Source: Cellvibrionaceae bacterium (GTDB lineage: Bacteria; Pseudomonadota; Gammaproteobacteria; Pseudomonadales; Cellvibrionaceae). Taken from it: a stretch of DNA of 64,000 nucleotides. The stretch is taken from NCBI GenBank assembly GCA_024707385.1, contig JANPZW010000013.1:310001-374000 (forward strand). Direction: 5' to 3'. This document shows positions 44,221 to 56,138 of this stretch, piece after piece. Within the stretch, counting starts at the first letter, position 1; the number at the start of each line of letters is the position of its first letter. The translations under genes and the position numbers were made by a program. A model generated the notes under the pieces. The model made no database searches and was not told the DNA's origin. It was given only the letters and a program-made list of their open reading frames with translations.

Positions 44221-45993
44221 TCAGGCACCTTTGGCAATATCTTGCGCTGCCGGCGCACGCTGGCGGCAAAACGCCTCAAACTCCTGTGCCGGCATAGGTT
44301 TGGCAAAATAATAGCCCTGGATCTGATCGCAACTGAGTTCGCGCAGAAACTGGAATTGCGCGTCGTCCTCGACACCCTCTGCCACCACCTGCAAATCCAG
44401 GCTGCGGGCCATAGCGACTATGGTGCGCACTATGGCAGCGCTGTCGCCATCTGCGGGCGTATCGACGATAAACGATCGGTCGATCTTCAACTCGTCAATG
44501 GGGAAGGTTTTCAGATAACTGAGAGATGAATATCCCGTGCCGAAATCGTCGATCGACAGGAGTGCGCCTATGCTTTTGATCTTGAAAAGCAGATCGCCCA
44601 CCCGATCACGGTCGCCCATCAGCACGCCCTCGGTAATTTCCAAAACCAACAGCTCCGGGTCCATACCCGTGTCGCTGAGAATTTTTTGCACTATGGAGGG
44701 GAATTTATTGTCGCGGAATTGCTGCGCCGATACGTTGACCGACATGCTCAGGGAGGCAAGCCCGTTTTGCTGCCACTGCACATTCTGTTCGCAGGCGCTG
44801 CGCAACACCCATTCACCGATCTGGGTGATCATGCCGGAATCCTCCGCCACCGGGATGAATTCATTGGGCGGAATAAATCCCCGCTGCGGATGGCGCCAGC
44901 GCAGCAGAGCCTCGGCACCTTTGATCGCTCCGGTTGCAGCGCATATTTTCGGCTGATAATAAAGCGTCAATTCGTTGCGCTCGAGCACCCGTCGCAAACT
45001 GTGCTCCACATTCATACGCTGCTGTGCGGCGGCATTGATTTCTGCAGAGAAAAATTGATAGCAGTCGCGGCCCTTTTCTTTGGCGTAGGCGGTGGCGGCA
45101 CCGGCGTGTTTCATCAGCGTATCAGTGGTGTCGGCATCTTTTGGAAACAGCGCTATACCGATACTCGCGGTGATGTAAATTTCCCGCTGCCGCAGGTGAA
45201 ACGGCTCTTGCAGAACACTGCGCAAACGCTCGGCGATGGCGACAATCTGGCTGCTGTTTTTCAGGTCGGTCAGCAAAATAGAAAATTCATCGCCAGACAA
45301 ACGCGCGATATTGCGCCAGGCGGCCTCTGGACCGCCGCGACTGACGGTGTCGGATTCGCGCAGACCTTTGAGCAGACGGCGCGACACCTCCACCAATAAT
45401 TCATCGCCCGCCTGGGTGCCTAATAACTCGTTAACCTGTTGAAAACGGTCGATGGCGATATTGAGCACCGCCACCTGACTGCTCTCGCGAATCGCGCATT
45501 TGATCGCCCAGTCGAGACGGTCGAGAAATAATTTCCGGTTCGGCAATTGCGTCAGAGTGTCGTAATACGCCAGCTGATCCTGATAGGCCTTTACCGTTAG
45601 CGAATTCTTGATGCGCAGAACGAGTTCACTGCGGTCCACCGGCTTGGCAAGAAAATCCGTGGCGCCGAGTTCCAGCGCTTTTAATTTGGTGCTGGAATCG
45701 TTGGATGAGGTGAGCACGATCACCGACAGATATTTCGTATCTCGATTATTGCGCAGCTCCTGCAGTATGGCGAAACCGTCCATATTCGGCATATTCAAAT
45801 CGAGCAACACCACGTCGGGCCGCTCGCTGATAATCGCGTCCACCGCCTGGGTCGAATCCTCGATCTTGACGAAAAAGCGATAGCCGTGTTCTTCCAGACA
45901 CGTCTGCAGCACCTCCATGACCAGCGGCTCGTCGTCGATCATCATGATGGTCGCATCGTAAAACGGTGTTTTCTGCTGTTGTATATCGCTCAT
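44221..45993 (-). CDS. Response regulator with REC, GGDEF and EAL domains
   Basis: A 590-residue cytoplasmic regulator. The REC domain (about 14-130) has DDEP, phospho-acceptor DVVLLDLNMPNMDG, and FLAKPVD. The GGDEF domain (about 145-305) has YYDTLTQLPNRKLF but its signature is SGDEF (ARLSGDEFSIL), so cyclase activity may be weak or lost. The EAL domain (about 325-575) keeps GAEALLRW, NVSAQQF, LEITEGVL, SIDDFGTGYSSLSYL and VVAEGVE, the residues needed for c-di-GMP hydrolysis. It follows the hybrid kinase gene by 95 bases that hold a 13-base tandem repeat, and is the probable partner of that kinase. Confidence 0.9.
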   Translation of the reverse strand: MSDIQQQKTPFYDATIMMIDDEPLVMEVLQTCLEEHGYRFFVKIEDSTQAVDAIISERPDVVLLDLNMPNMDGFAILQELRNNRDTKYLSVIVLTSSNDSSTKLKALELGATDFLAKPVDRSELVLRIKNSLTVKAYQDQLAYYDTLTQLPNRKLFLDRLDWAIKCAIRESSQVAVLNIAIDRFQQVNELLGTQAGDELLVEVSRRLLKGLRESDTVSRGGPEAAWRNIARLSGDEFSILLTDLKNSSQIVAIAERLRSVLQEPFHLRQREIYITASIGIALFPKDADTTDTLMKHAGAATAYAKEKGRDCYQFFSAEINAAAQQRMNVEHSLRRVLERNELTLYYQPKICAATGAIKGAEALLRWRHPQRGFIPPNEFIPVAEDSGMITQIGEWVLRSACEQNVQWQQNGLASLSMSVNVSAQQFRDNKFPSIVQKILSDTGMDPELLVLEITEGVLMGDRDRVGDLLFKIKSIGALLSIDDFGTGYSSLSYLKTFPIDELKIDRSFIVDTPADGDSAAIVRTIVAMARSLDLQVVAEGVEDDAQFQFLRELSCDQIQGYYFAKPMPAQEFEAFCRQRAPAAQDIAKGA

Positions 45994-46020
45994 AAACTAC
46001 CTGAATAAACGGTGCAGGCC

Positions 46021-46085
46021 GCAACAATCATACGCAACAATCATACGCAACAACCATCGGCAACAATCATCGGCAACAACCATCC
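46021..46085. repeat. 13-bp tandem repeat between hybrid kinase and REC-GGDEF-EAL genes
   Basis: Five consecutive units of GCAACAATCATAC or close variants (GCAACAACCATCG, GCAACAATCATCG, GCAACAACCATCC) fill most of the 95-base gap between the two genes. A partial sixth copy overlaps the kinase stop region. Copy-number change would alter the intercistronic spacing. Confidence 0.93.
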
Positions 46086-46088
46086 GCA

Positions 46089-48650
46089 TCATCTCCGCTG
46101 CTCCACAGGTGAATTGAGATTCTCTCGGGTGAGTGAGGGGTCGATGCGTTCGAACAACCGGGTGATCTCCGCAACCGCGTGTCGTATGCGTTCGTCATCC
46201 TGTTGCTGCGCAGCCGTTTCCAGATTGAAAAACGGTTCGGTAAAAGCGTAAAACCCAACGGTTCCAGCTGAGCCCTTAATTTTATGGGCGAGCACCGCCA
46301 ACTCCTTGTAATCGCGGGCGTCGTGCAAAGTGCGAATTTCGGTTAATTGCTGCTCCAGCTTGAGCACAAATTTGGCAACGATGGGGCGGTATTTTTCGTT
46401 GTTCTGCAGAATCGAAACCACCGGGGCTTTATCGTCTGAGCGTTTGCTCGGTTGCAAAGGCGATTTGTTTTTCACCCGATCCTGCAACACCGGAATACTC
46501 ACTGCGGATTTTTCCACGCGCTTACCGCCGATATAGGAGGCCACGCGCTCCAACAGATCGTCGATTTTAATTGGCTTGCCGAGATAGCCGTCGAAGCCGG
46601 CCTGCAGACATTTTTGTTCGATACCTTTCATGGCGTGGGCAGTGAGCGCCACCACCGGTGTGGTCAAGCCGCGCTCGCGTATTTTGCCCACCGCGGTATA
46701 ACCGTCCATTTCCGGCATCTGCACGTCCATCAAAATCAGTTGGTAAGTATTGTTGTGCAGAATCTGCAGCGCTTCGACACCGTTGCAGGCAACGGTGACA
46801 ACGACACCCTGATGCTGCAGCACCAGGCGGATGAGATCGCGGTTTTCCTCGCTGTCGTCCACCACCAGCACTTGCGCCGCCGGCATCTGCCAGTCGGTCT
46901 GCTCATGCTGTTGCTCGGTGCGCGCGGCGAGAATCTGTTTCGGGCTGAGCAGCGCGACGCCGCGGCAATCGCCTGGATCGAGGGACAGGGTAAAGCGGCT
47001 GCCTTTACCCAGATCGCTCTCGACGAGAATATCGCCGCCCAGCGCATTGGCGAATTTTTTACTGATGGTCAAACCGAGTCCGGTACCGCCAAAACGCCGG
47101 GTGATGGAACTGTCCGCCTGGACGAAAGGATCAAAGATTTTTTCCTGCTGTGCGGGCGTCATACCAATGCCGGTATCAATCACTTCCACATGCAACTGCG
47201 CACCAGCATTGTTTTTATCATAGCGACTGACAATGGTGACGCTGCCACTGGCGGTGAATTTGATCGCGTTGCCCACTAGGTTGGTGAGAATTTGCCGCAC
47301 CCGGCCCGGGTCCGTCCGCACTGTGGCGGGCAGGTCGCTCACCGGTTTGTAAATCAGCTCCACGCCTTTGTTTTGCGCCGCAATACCGAGCACCTCCACC
47401 ACATCGAGAATGATGTTGTGCAAACCGCAGGGCACTCGTTCTACGTCGATCTGACCGGACTCGACCTTGGATAAATCGAGTATGTCGTTAATTAATTCAA
47501 GCAGGTGGCGGCTGTTTTTGGAAATGGTGTCCAGATACTGGCGATAATTTTCGCCCTCGCCGTAACCGCGCTGCAGCACTTCGGTAAAACCCATGATGGC
47601 ATTCATCGGCGTGCGGATTTCGTGACTCATATTGGCGAGGAAAATACTTTTCGACTGGTTGGCGATTTCCGCCTCTTCCTTGGATTTCAGCAGTTCGATT
47701 TCCTTCTGCTCCAGCACCGTCACATCGTCAAAGCTCACCAGCACACCACCGGCTTTGCCACTGTCGGCAAGTACCGGCGAGCAGTTCACCATAAACGTGC
47801 GCAGCTGACCGCTCTCCAGTTGCAGGCGGATGCGGCGACTGGTCACCGCTTTGCCCTGCTCGATGGCGCGGCCCCAGGGTGATTGATTGGCGACAAACGG
47901 ACTGTCATCCACATTCGACCAGGCGAAACGGCGGCAGTTGAGACCCACCAGTTCCGCCGAATTGCGCCCGAGAATGCGGGCGAAAGCCTGGTTGGCCAGC
48001 ACTATATTCTGCCGCGCGTCGAGCACCAGCAGACCTTCCGCCATGGTGTCCAGAGCCGAACGCACCCGATCGGGAATCGCTTGCGAAGGGTCCAGTAATT
48101 TCAGCATGCGACCGAGATAGAAAAAGAAAATCAGAAAGCTGATGAAACTGACAAAGGCGATATAGCGCACCAGCGGCTGTTGCCAGAATCCGGCGATGCC
48201 GGGCGGAAAAGCCGGCGTGAATTGCAGCTCCACCGAACCCCATTTTTCGCTGCCGGACCAGATGGGCACTGCCACCCGGTCAAGCGCCTGCGGCTCCACT
48301 TCATTCGCCCGCGGCGCCAGCTCATCCGCCGGCGGATCTGTTTTGGCAATACGCGCGATTTCCTCGCCGGATTCGCGCTTGATTAACGCGTAAAGAATAT
48401 CGGGATTGCGCTGCACTACATGGTGCAGCACCGCCTCCATACGCGCGACATCGGCGTGGGTCAGCAAGAGTGTGCCATTGGCTGCCACCACTTCCGCAAT
48501 CTGCGCGCGTGCCTGCAACTGCTGCTGGTGGCTGTCGGGCATTACGCCGATGAATCCGCCGATCAACATCAAGGTAACCGTGATGCTGGTCAGCCCCACG
48601 GCGAGCCGGTACTGCGTGCTCTTCTGTTTGACGCGGGTAAAAATCGACAT
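46089..48650 (-). CDS. Hybrid sensor histidine kinase (PAS, HisKA, HATPase, REC, HPt)
   Basis: An 853-residue inner-membrane kinase. Two membrane helices (about 15-35 and 155-178) flank a periplasmic domain. A PAS domain follows (LDTMAEGLLVLDARQNIVLANQAFARILGR), then HisKA with NMSHEIRTPMNAIMG, HATPase with NLVGNAIKFT and GTGLGLTISKKF, REC with VLVVDDSEENRD and LILMDVQMPEMDGY, and HPt with LAHKIKGSAGTVG. All phosphorelay residues are present. It starts three bases after the giant surface-protein gene and precedes the REC-GGDEF-EAL gene, so a phosphorelay from surface status to c-di-GMP turnover is likely (inference). Confidence 0.93.
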   Translation of the reverse strand: MSIFTRVKQKSTQYRLAVGLTSITVTLMLIGGFIGVMPDSHQQQLQARAQIAEVVAANGTLLLTHADVARMEAVLHHVVQRNPDILYALIKRESGEEIARIAKTDPPADELAPRANEVEPQALDRVAVPIWSGSEKWGSVELQFTPAFPPGIAGFWQQPLVRYIAFVSFISFLIFFFYLGRMLKLLDPSQAIPDRVRSALDTMAEGLLVLDARQNIVLANQAFARILGRNSAELVGLNCRRFAWSNVDDSPFVANQSPWGRAIEQGKAVTSRRIRLQLESGQLRTFMVNCSPVLADSGKAGGVLVSFDDVTVLEQKEIELLKSKEEAEIANQSKSIFLANMSHEIRTPMNAIMGFTEVLQRGYGEGENYRQYLDTISKNSRHLLELINDILDLSKVESGQIDVERVPCGLHNIILDVVEVLGIAAQNKGVELIYKPVSDLPATVRTDPGRVRQILTNLVGNAIKFTASGSVTIVSRYDKNNAGAQLHVEVIDTGIGMTPAQQEKIFDPFVQADSSITRRFGGTGLGLTISKKFANALGGDILVESDLGKGSRFTLSLDPGDCRGVALLSPKQILAARTEQQHEQTDWQMPAAQVLVVDDSEENRDLIRLVLQHQGVVVTVACNGVEALQILHNNTYQLILMDVQMPEMDGYTAVGKIRERGLTTPVVALTAHAMKGIEQKCLQAGFDGYLGKPIKIDDLLERVASYIGGKRVEKSAVSIPVLQDRVKNKSPLQPSKRSDDKAPVVSILQNNEKYRPIVAKFVLKLEQQLTEIRTLHDARDYKELAVLAHKIKGSAGTVGFYAFTEPFFNLETAAQQQDDERIRHAVAEITRLFERIDPSLTRENLNSPVEQRR

Positions 48651-48653
48651 GAA

Positions 48654-51600
48654 TCAATCGGCTCCGCCGCGGGTTTGCGGCTGTTGCGTAGTCGTTACCA
48701 GGGATTCGAGGGATTCCTCGTCCGCCTCATCAGCGTTGACCCTGCCGCTTAATATTGGCAGGGGATCGATAAAACGCCAGGCGGGCAGTGAACTGAGCAG
48801 ACCGGTGATCAGAATGCCGCTGCGCAAAGTCCAGATGACATAACCGACGGAAAGACCGGTGGATACAGCTGCGGTACCGCCGACTATGGCGGTGGTGAGC
48901 GTCGGCCGCCCATCTTTGATGTCCTGCACTGCGTCGGCGAGATCGTTGGAGTAGCGCGCGTCATTCAGCAGTGCCAACGCATCCTGCAGACTCGGGAAGA
49001 GCATTTGCCCCGGTGCGCTGTAGAGCACTTTTTCCATGCCGGCGGCAAAACCGGAGACCGCGCTCGACATACGGTCGTTCAAGGTGCGATCCGGCTCGTT
49101 ACTGAACATGGCGAAACCACCGCGATCCAGGCTGCTGCCAGCCGCTCTATCAAACAGCGGCTGGTGCGGATCCCGTCCACGGTCGCCCCCGGCAAATATC
49201 AGGTCGCCGCCCGGTGCCAGGGTTTCCGTATTGGTGTCGGCTTCGGACTCCTTGTCGGGCTCACTCTCGGCGGGCGTTTCGGGCTGAGTGGACGACTCCT
49301 GCCCCGGCGCAGGGCGCGGTGCGGGAGTCGTCGGTATCTCCCGCGGCAGTTCTATAACGGGGCCGCCCGGTTGAGGCTGCGGTTCTGGCTCGGGCTCGGG
49401 CTCAACAACATTGAGATCCGGAATTTCCAGCAGATTGCTCAGCACCACTTCTTCAAAACCGCGGTCGTCGGTATAGCTGACCAGCACCGATAAAGTGGTA
49501 TCGCTGTCGGCGATGGTGAGCTGGTACTGGGTGCCGGTGGCGCCCGCAATCGGCTCGCCGTCGCGCTGCCACACATAGGTCACCGGGCCGTTCAAACCGT
49601 TGGGGTCGCTCAGATTGGCCGTCATGCTCAGGGTCATACCCAGGCCGATGGAGCCGCTGATCACCACCTGGCCTTGGGGAGGTGCATTGACTGCGGTTAT
49701 GGGAGCGGTTAGCGCGGAATCCACCGCCTCACTGAAACCCTGCAGATCGACATAGCTCAGGCGCACATGTATGCGTGCGTCCACATCCACGTTACCCAAT
49801 TGATAGCTACTTGAGGTGGCGCCAGCGATGGCGACGCCATCGCGGAACCATTGATAGGAAAACTGCGCCGGCAGGCCGTCTGCGTCGGTCACTGTGTGGC
49901 TGGCGTGCAACACGCTGCCCTGGCTGGTGCCGCCGCTGATCGCAACTGTGCCGGCGGGGACGTCGTTGACCGCGCTCACCGGCCCGGTGGGACCGCTGCT
50001 AACGGTCTCAAGGGTGCCGAAGCCATCGGTGTAGGTAACGTCCACATGAATGCGCGCGCCCACGTCCACGTCGCCCAGTTGATAGGCATTCGAAGTAGCG
50101 CCGCTGATGGCGACGCCGTCGCGGAACCATTGATAGGAATACTCGGCGGGCAGGCCGTCGACATCGGTGAAAGCGTGCACCGCCTGCAGCAGTTGATCCT
50201 CGGCGGCTTCACCCTGCAGCAACAAGCCGCCGACGGGCGCGGTGTTGATATGGCCGATGGTCGCCGTGGGCGCGCTGACGACGCTCTCGGCAGTGCCAAA
50301 GTCGTCGGTATAGCTCACCTGCACGCTGATCCGGGTGTTCAAATCCTCCGCCTGCAGCTGATAACTCACCCCGGTGGCGCCATTGATGGCGACGCCGTCG
50401 CGGTACCACTGGTAGGAAAAGCCGCCCGACCGACCGTCGATATCCTCAATCGCGGCAGGGTTGGCGGTGAGGGTCTCGCCCACCTGCAACTCGCCCTCCA
50501 CCAGCAGCGCACCGGTGGGCGCGTTGTTGATATTGCTCACCGGCGCAGTCGAGTCGCTCAGCAGCGTTTCTGCCGTGCCCTGCGCGTCGACATAGAAAAC
50601 GGCAACGCTGATCTGACGACCCACATCCGCCTGAGTCAGGGTGTAGCTCAGCTGATCGGCGCCGGCAATGGCCACACCGTCGCGATACCACTGATAAGTG
50701 AACTGTCCGGTGAGGCCGTCGCCATCGGAAAACTGCTGGTTGGCGTTGAGGGTATTGCCTTCCACCGGGCTGCCGGTGATGGCGATGTTTCCTGTGGGTG
50801 GATCATTGACGTTGGCGACGGGATCGCTCAATGAGCTCTCCACAGTCTCCACCGTGCCTTGCAGATCGGTATAGGTCACCACCACTGACATGCGATAACC
50901 CACATCGGCCTGACTGAGCGTATAAGTCGCGCTGGTGGCGCCGCTGATGACTTCGCCGTTGCGCAGCCACTGATAGTTCAATTGGGCGGGCACGCCATCG
51001 GCGTCGGTGAAGTCCAACTCCACGCTCAGCTCCCGGTTCTGCTCCAGCTCGCCGACCAGTGAGATACCACCCACCGGCGCGTCGTTGATATTTGCCACCG
51101 GACCCGCCGGTTCACTGACCACCTGCTCCTGTGTGCCGTGACCATCCGTGTAGATGGTCGATACCGTAATCACACTGCCGACATCCGCCTGGGTCAGTGT
51201 ATAGGTCTCACCAGTCGCGCCGCCGATCGCCACACCGTCGCGCAGCCATTGGTAGGTGAACGAAGCGGGATTGCCGTCGAAATCATAGAGCGTGTTCTGC
51301 ACCACCAGGGTCTCGCCCTCGGTAGTGGTGCCAGTAATGGCAAGGTCGCCAATCGGCGCGTAATTCACATGCGCCACAGGCGCGGTGGGAGCGCTGGTCA
51401 CCGTCTCCTGGGTGCCATAACCGTCTGTATAGGTCGTGGCCACCGTAATCACACTGCCCACATCCACGCGGGTCAGGGTGTAGGTCGTGCCCGTCGCCCC
51501 ATTAATGGCCACACCGTCGCGAAACCATTGGTAGCTGAAGCGCGCCGGATTGCCGTCCGGGTCATTGAGGCTGTTGTCCACCGCCAGGACTTCCCCCTCG

Positions 51601-54600
51601 GCGGAAATACCCTCAATCGACAAATTGCCGGTCGGAGCCTGATTGTCCACGGCTATAGGTCCGATCCAATCGCTGGTCACCGTCTCCGAGGTGCCATAGT
51701 CATCGACGTAGGTCGTGGTGACGGAGATGACAGACCCCACATCCGCGCGGGTCAGGGTATAGCTCTCCCCTGTCGCACCACCGATGGCCACGCCGTTGCG
51801 CAGCCACTGATAGGTGAAGCTCGCAGGACCGCCGTCCGGATCATTGAGCGTGTTCTCCAGCGTCAGGGTTTCCCCCTCGATGGGAGCGCCGTCAAGCAAT
51901 AATCCGCCTGTGGGTGCGACATTGAGTACGGCGACCGGTCCGACGGGATTGCTGGTCACTGTCTCCTGGGTGCCATAACCATCGATATAAGTAGTGGTGA
52001 CGGTGATGACAGAACCCACATCCGCACGAGTCAGGGTATAGCTCTCACCTGTCGCACCACTGATGGCCACGCCGTTGCGCAGCCATTGATAGGTGAAGCT
52101 TGCCGGATTGCCATCAAAATCATTGAGGCTGTTCTGCACCGCCAGGGTCCGGCCCTCGGTGGGGGTGCCGCCAATCGCCAGAGTGCCGGTGGGCGCGTAA
52201 TTCACCTGGGCCACAGATGCGGTGGGATCACTGATCACCGTCTCCTGCGTGCCGTGGCCATCGAGATAGGTGGTTGCCACTATAATAACCGTCCCGACGT
52301 CCGCACGGACCAGCGTATAGGTATCCGCCGTCGCGCCACTGATGGCCACGCCATTGCGGAACCATTGGTATTCGAAACTCGCCGGATTGCCATCCGGATC
52401 ATCAAGGGTGTTTTCAACCGTCAGGGTCTGCCCCTCGGTAGCGGGGCCGCCAATCGACAGCTCACCGGTAGGCGCCACGTTATCCACGACTATAGGCCCG
52501 ATGGGATCGCTGGCAACCGTTTCCTGCGTGCCATGGCCATCGATGTAGGTGGCCACCACCGTGATGACCGCCCCCACATCATCACGGGTCAGGATGTAGC
52601 TATCACCCGTCTCACCGTTGATCGCAATACCGTCGCGCAACCACTGATAGCTGAAGGCTACCGGATCGCCATCTGGATCATGGAGAGTATTCACCAGCCG
52701 CAGGCGCTGCCCCTCCACCGAGGTGCCGATAATGGACAGCTCGCCGCTCGGCAGATCATTGATATTGGCAACGACGGCGGTGGGCGCACTGGCCACCTGC
52801 TCATCGGTACCCTGGGCATCGGTGTAAAACACGGTGATGCTCACCCGGGTGCCCACATCCGCCTGAGTCAATGTGTAGGAAAGGTCGTCCGCCCCGCTGA
52901 TGGCCACACCGTCTCGATACCACTGATAGGTAAAGCTGCCGGTCAAACCATCGCCATCGGAGATGCCCAGATTGGCGTGCAGCGTCTCGCCCTGCGACGC
53001 AACCCCGTTGATCGCCACGGTGCCAGTGGGCGGATCGTTCACATTGGCGACCGGCGCGGACAGGTCGCTGTCGAGAGATTCCGCGGTGCCTTGCAAATCC
53101 TCATAGCTCACCTGTACCCAGATGCGGTAGCCCACATCCGTCTGGGTCAAGGTGTAGGTGGCATCCGTAGCACCGGAGATCGCATCGCCGTTGCGGTACC
53201 ATTGATAGTTCACCTGCGCCGGTACGCCGTCCTCATCGGTGAAGTCCAGATCCACGCTCAGGGTTTCGTTCTGGATCAAATCACCAACAATGGCAACACT
53301 ACCCACCGGCGCGTCATTGACGTTCGCCACCGGGCCATAGCTGTCGCTCGCAATGGCTTCTGCGAAACCTACATCGTCGGTATAGCTGGCCACCACCGAG
53401 ATCTCCGTGCCCACATCCTCCTGGGTCAGGGTGTAGGTGGTGGCGGTGGCGCCGCTGATGGCGGTGCCGTTGCGCAGCCATTGATAAGTCACCAGGCCGC
53501 TGCGGCCGTTGCCATCCACCAGATTATTACTCGCCGTCAGCAAAGCGCCCTGCACCAGACTGCCGGCGATGGTCACCTCACCGACGGGAAGCTGATTGAT
53601 CAGGTTGCCGATCGGTAGCAACACGCTCTCGGCAAATTCAGACGTGCCCCGCTCGTTGGTGGCGGTGGCGGTGATATAGCTGCCGCTGGGGATCAGGGCG
53701 GCAAAAGTCTTATCGAAATTGCCAGTCCCCGAAGCGCTTGTCGTGGTCAGGGTCACCGAGCCGATATACACCTGTGCATCACCGTGACCGGAAGCATGCG
53801 CTGTGGATGAGTAGTAGAAATGGATTTCGATCGGCAGGCGCGCGCCGAAGGTGCCGGCATCACGGTTGGAAATGGAGCCGGTGATGCGTATCTCACCATC
53901 GACCACACTGACGTTGCTGATCACTGGATAATTCATCAGCGCGTTCGGGCCGTTGTCCCCATCACCCGCATCATTGGGAGTGATGCCGTCTCCCTCCAGA
54001 TCTATACCCAGCTCAGCGTTGTTGAAGATCCGGTTCTCGACTATCCGCACACCAAAGGTATAGTCCTTCTCAACACTGACCCCCGCACCAGCGTTGTTCG
54101 CAATGACGTTGCCCTGAATCAGAACGTCGCTGGACACCAAAGGAGGCGGGAACGGAGACGGATCCGCGCCTGTTCTGACGGTAATGCCATGGCCGGAATT
54201 GCCCAGCACCTTCTGCCCGTCCGCTGCCACGCCAATCAGATTGTCCAGAATATCGACGTTGGTGCCGCTGGTACCGAGAAAAATTCCCCCATACCCATTA
54301 GCGGATATGACATTGCCACTGACCAGGGTATTGCTGCGCGCATCGAGAGCCTCCATGCGCAAACCATACTCGCCATTGCCATAGGCAGACTGCCCATCGG
54401 GGGTCACACCGATGTAATTGCCAAGAATCTGGTTGCCCCGTGCAGTGCCCAAGCCCACATAAACTCCGTGCATATCGTTGCCGCTGATCACATTGCGATC
54501 CGCCGCATCGGTACCGCCGATGACATTGTAGGAGCCGCCTCTGATATAAATCCCGCTGACCGCACCGTCCCTAATCCAGTTGCCGGCCACCACATTGTTG

Positions 54601-55849
54601 TTGCCAGTGATGACAATGGTGTCGTGACCGGCATCCTCCAGCACCAGCCCGCGCAAGGTAATGCCGCTGCCTGAAAGGGTCAGTAAGGTAGAGGCGCCGG
54701 TCACGGTGACCACCGGCGCATCCGAATAACCAGGATCGGTGGTGCCGTCGATGATCACTTTGGCCCGCACCTCCAGGCCGGTGTTGAGCACTATGGTGTA
54801 ATCCGTGTCCTGCAGATCAAAGGCGATGGTATGAACCCCCGGCCTGGCAAATTGATAGTCGAAGTTCACGGCCTGGACCGCCTGGCGCAGGGTTATGGGT
54901 TCGCCACGGCTGATCAGGCTGGCAACCGAGTTGATGCCAGTGGGAAGCGCCGTATCCGCATCGGAGGTGACCACGATCGTCGCCAGGCTGTGATCCCACT
55001 CGGCCTCTATGGCGCCGGCAAAGGGCAATACCGCATCCAACTTGCCGAGCTGAAATTCCAGCTTCCAGTCCGCCCCCAGGGCCGCCGCCCCGGTCTTGTT
55101 ATCGCTCGCCGCCACATCCGCCCCGGTCCACGCGGCGATAGTTCCCAGAAGGTCGCGCCCGGCATCGTTTGCCGCTATATCACAGCCGTAGAACAGGATA
55201 TCGGCGTCCGGCGCCAGGGCCGTCCGCCAGGAGGAAATCTCCGCGCGGAAGTCGTCGAGGTTGTCGCTGCGCAGAAAGTCGCTGCCGAGCTGGATCGCCG
55301 CCGCCGCGCCGTGGCCGATCAGATGCACCGCATCCACCCGCCCGTACTGCTGCAGCAATTCGCCCACCTGCGCCACACCGCCGCGCTCGGCATCGAGAAA
55401 ATGCACCTGGTACTGCACCGAGGTATCCGCGCGCAGGTTGGCCAGAAGGCTTTCGGCGTCGGGAGTCGCCGGGTCGACCAGGATCAGCTCGACACGCGTC
55501 GCTGCAGAACCGGCATCAACCAGCCCCTGAAACGCATCGAGATCCAAAGAAGGAATATGCCATTGGGCAGGTTGGGACAGGGCGATATGGGAAGCGGAAA
55601 AATCCGCACTGTCGAAGCCCTGCAACTTATGCAGCAGCTTGAATTCCAGATGGCTGCGCAGATCGTCCGGCGATGGCTGCATGGAGCGCTGGGCAAAATC
55701 ATTGTCATACCCATCGATACTGCCGGCCACAGCATCTGCGGATAGAAGCACGCGCGGCTCAAGGGTTCAAAAATCAACGGCGGCCTCGGCATGTTTCCCG
55801 CAGCCCGGGATTGCCGTCTGTCCGGCCGTTTTTTATTGAATAACCTCAC
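48654..55849 (-). CDS. Giant LEPR-XLL/DUF4347 surface protein with beta-helix and 15 Ig-like repeats, N-terminal frameshift
   Basis: About 2,395 residues. The N-terminus (RPPLIFEP, then LEPRVLLSAD) is split by a missing base at GGG 55763-55765; adding one C on the coding strand restores the LEPR-XLL motif. A DUF4347 domain follows (VELILVDPATPD, VHLIGHGAAAAIQLGS, ILFYGCDIAAND). Next comes a right-handed beta-helix region with repeated NVISGN, GNYIGV and NLIGV turns. Fifteen tandem modules of about 92 residues follow, each with YQWLRDGVAISGAT and YTLTQADVG-like cores. The tail is Pro/Glu-rich and ends in a hydrophobic segment (TAIVGGTAAVSTGLSVGYVI). Proteins of this build act in adhesion or biofilm. 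Start: GTG 55849 or ATG 55792. Confidence 0.88.
49420..53590 (-). repeat. Tandem array of fifteen 276-bp repeats inside the surface-protein gene
   Basis: The coding sequence repeats with a period of about 276 bases (92 codons) fifteen times. Units 4-9 are the most alike (DGNPASFTYQWLRNGVAISG...). Units 2 and 3 match units 10 and 11 better than their own neighbours (DGVPAQ-NYQW and DGLTG-FTYQWYRDGVAI), which suggests an eight-unit block duplication. Such arrays change length by recombination and are assembly-sensitive. Confidence 0.93.
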
Positions 55850-56138
55850 GCGAGGACCTCACCACTGGCAAATGCTATTTACAATCAGGAGTCCGTCCGC
55901 GCTCGACCGATGTCCTATCGGGTATTTTTGTAAATCTAGTCAAGGCCAGAGAGTCGCGCAAAAGCAGACTGCCGAACGGTGGAAAAGGCGCCATCGCAGG
56001 AACTGCGATGGGCTGCAAATGACGGGAAAATGGCAACCCGGATCGGGTGCCGACAGAGAATCCTGTGCCGCCAACTTTATGGCGCCGCCAAGGCTTGCCA
56101 ACCACCGCGCAATCCCGGCACCCGGCCGTGCCCCATAG

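Noticed and set aside
46021..46085. Possible CRISPR-like array
   Set aside because: The units are 13 bases, directly adjacent and without spacers, and no cas genes are present. The 7-bp and 18-bp repeats are likewise plain tandem repeats.
52086..53618. 510-codon plus-strand open frame (and others at 49851, 51138, 53820 and 54831)
   Set aside because: They are antisense to the repeat region of the surface-protein gene. Their repetitiveness mirrors the repeats on the coding strand.
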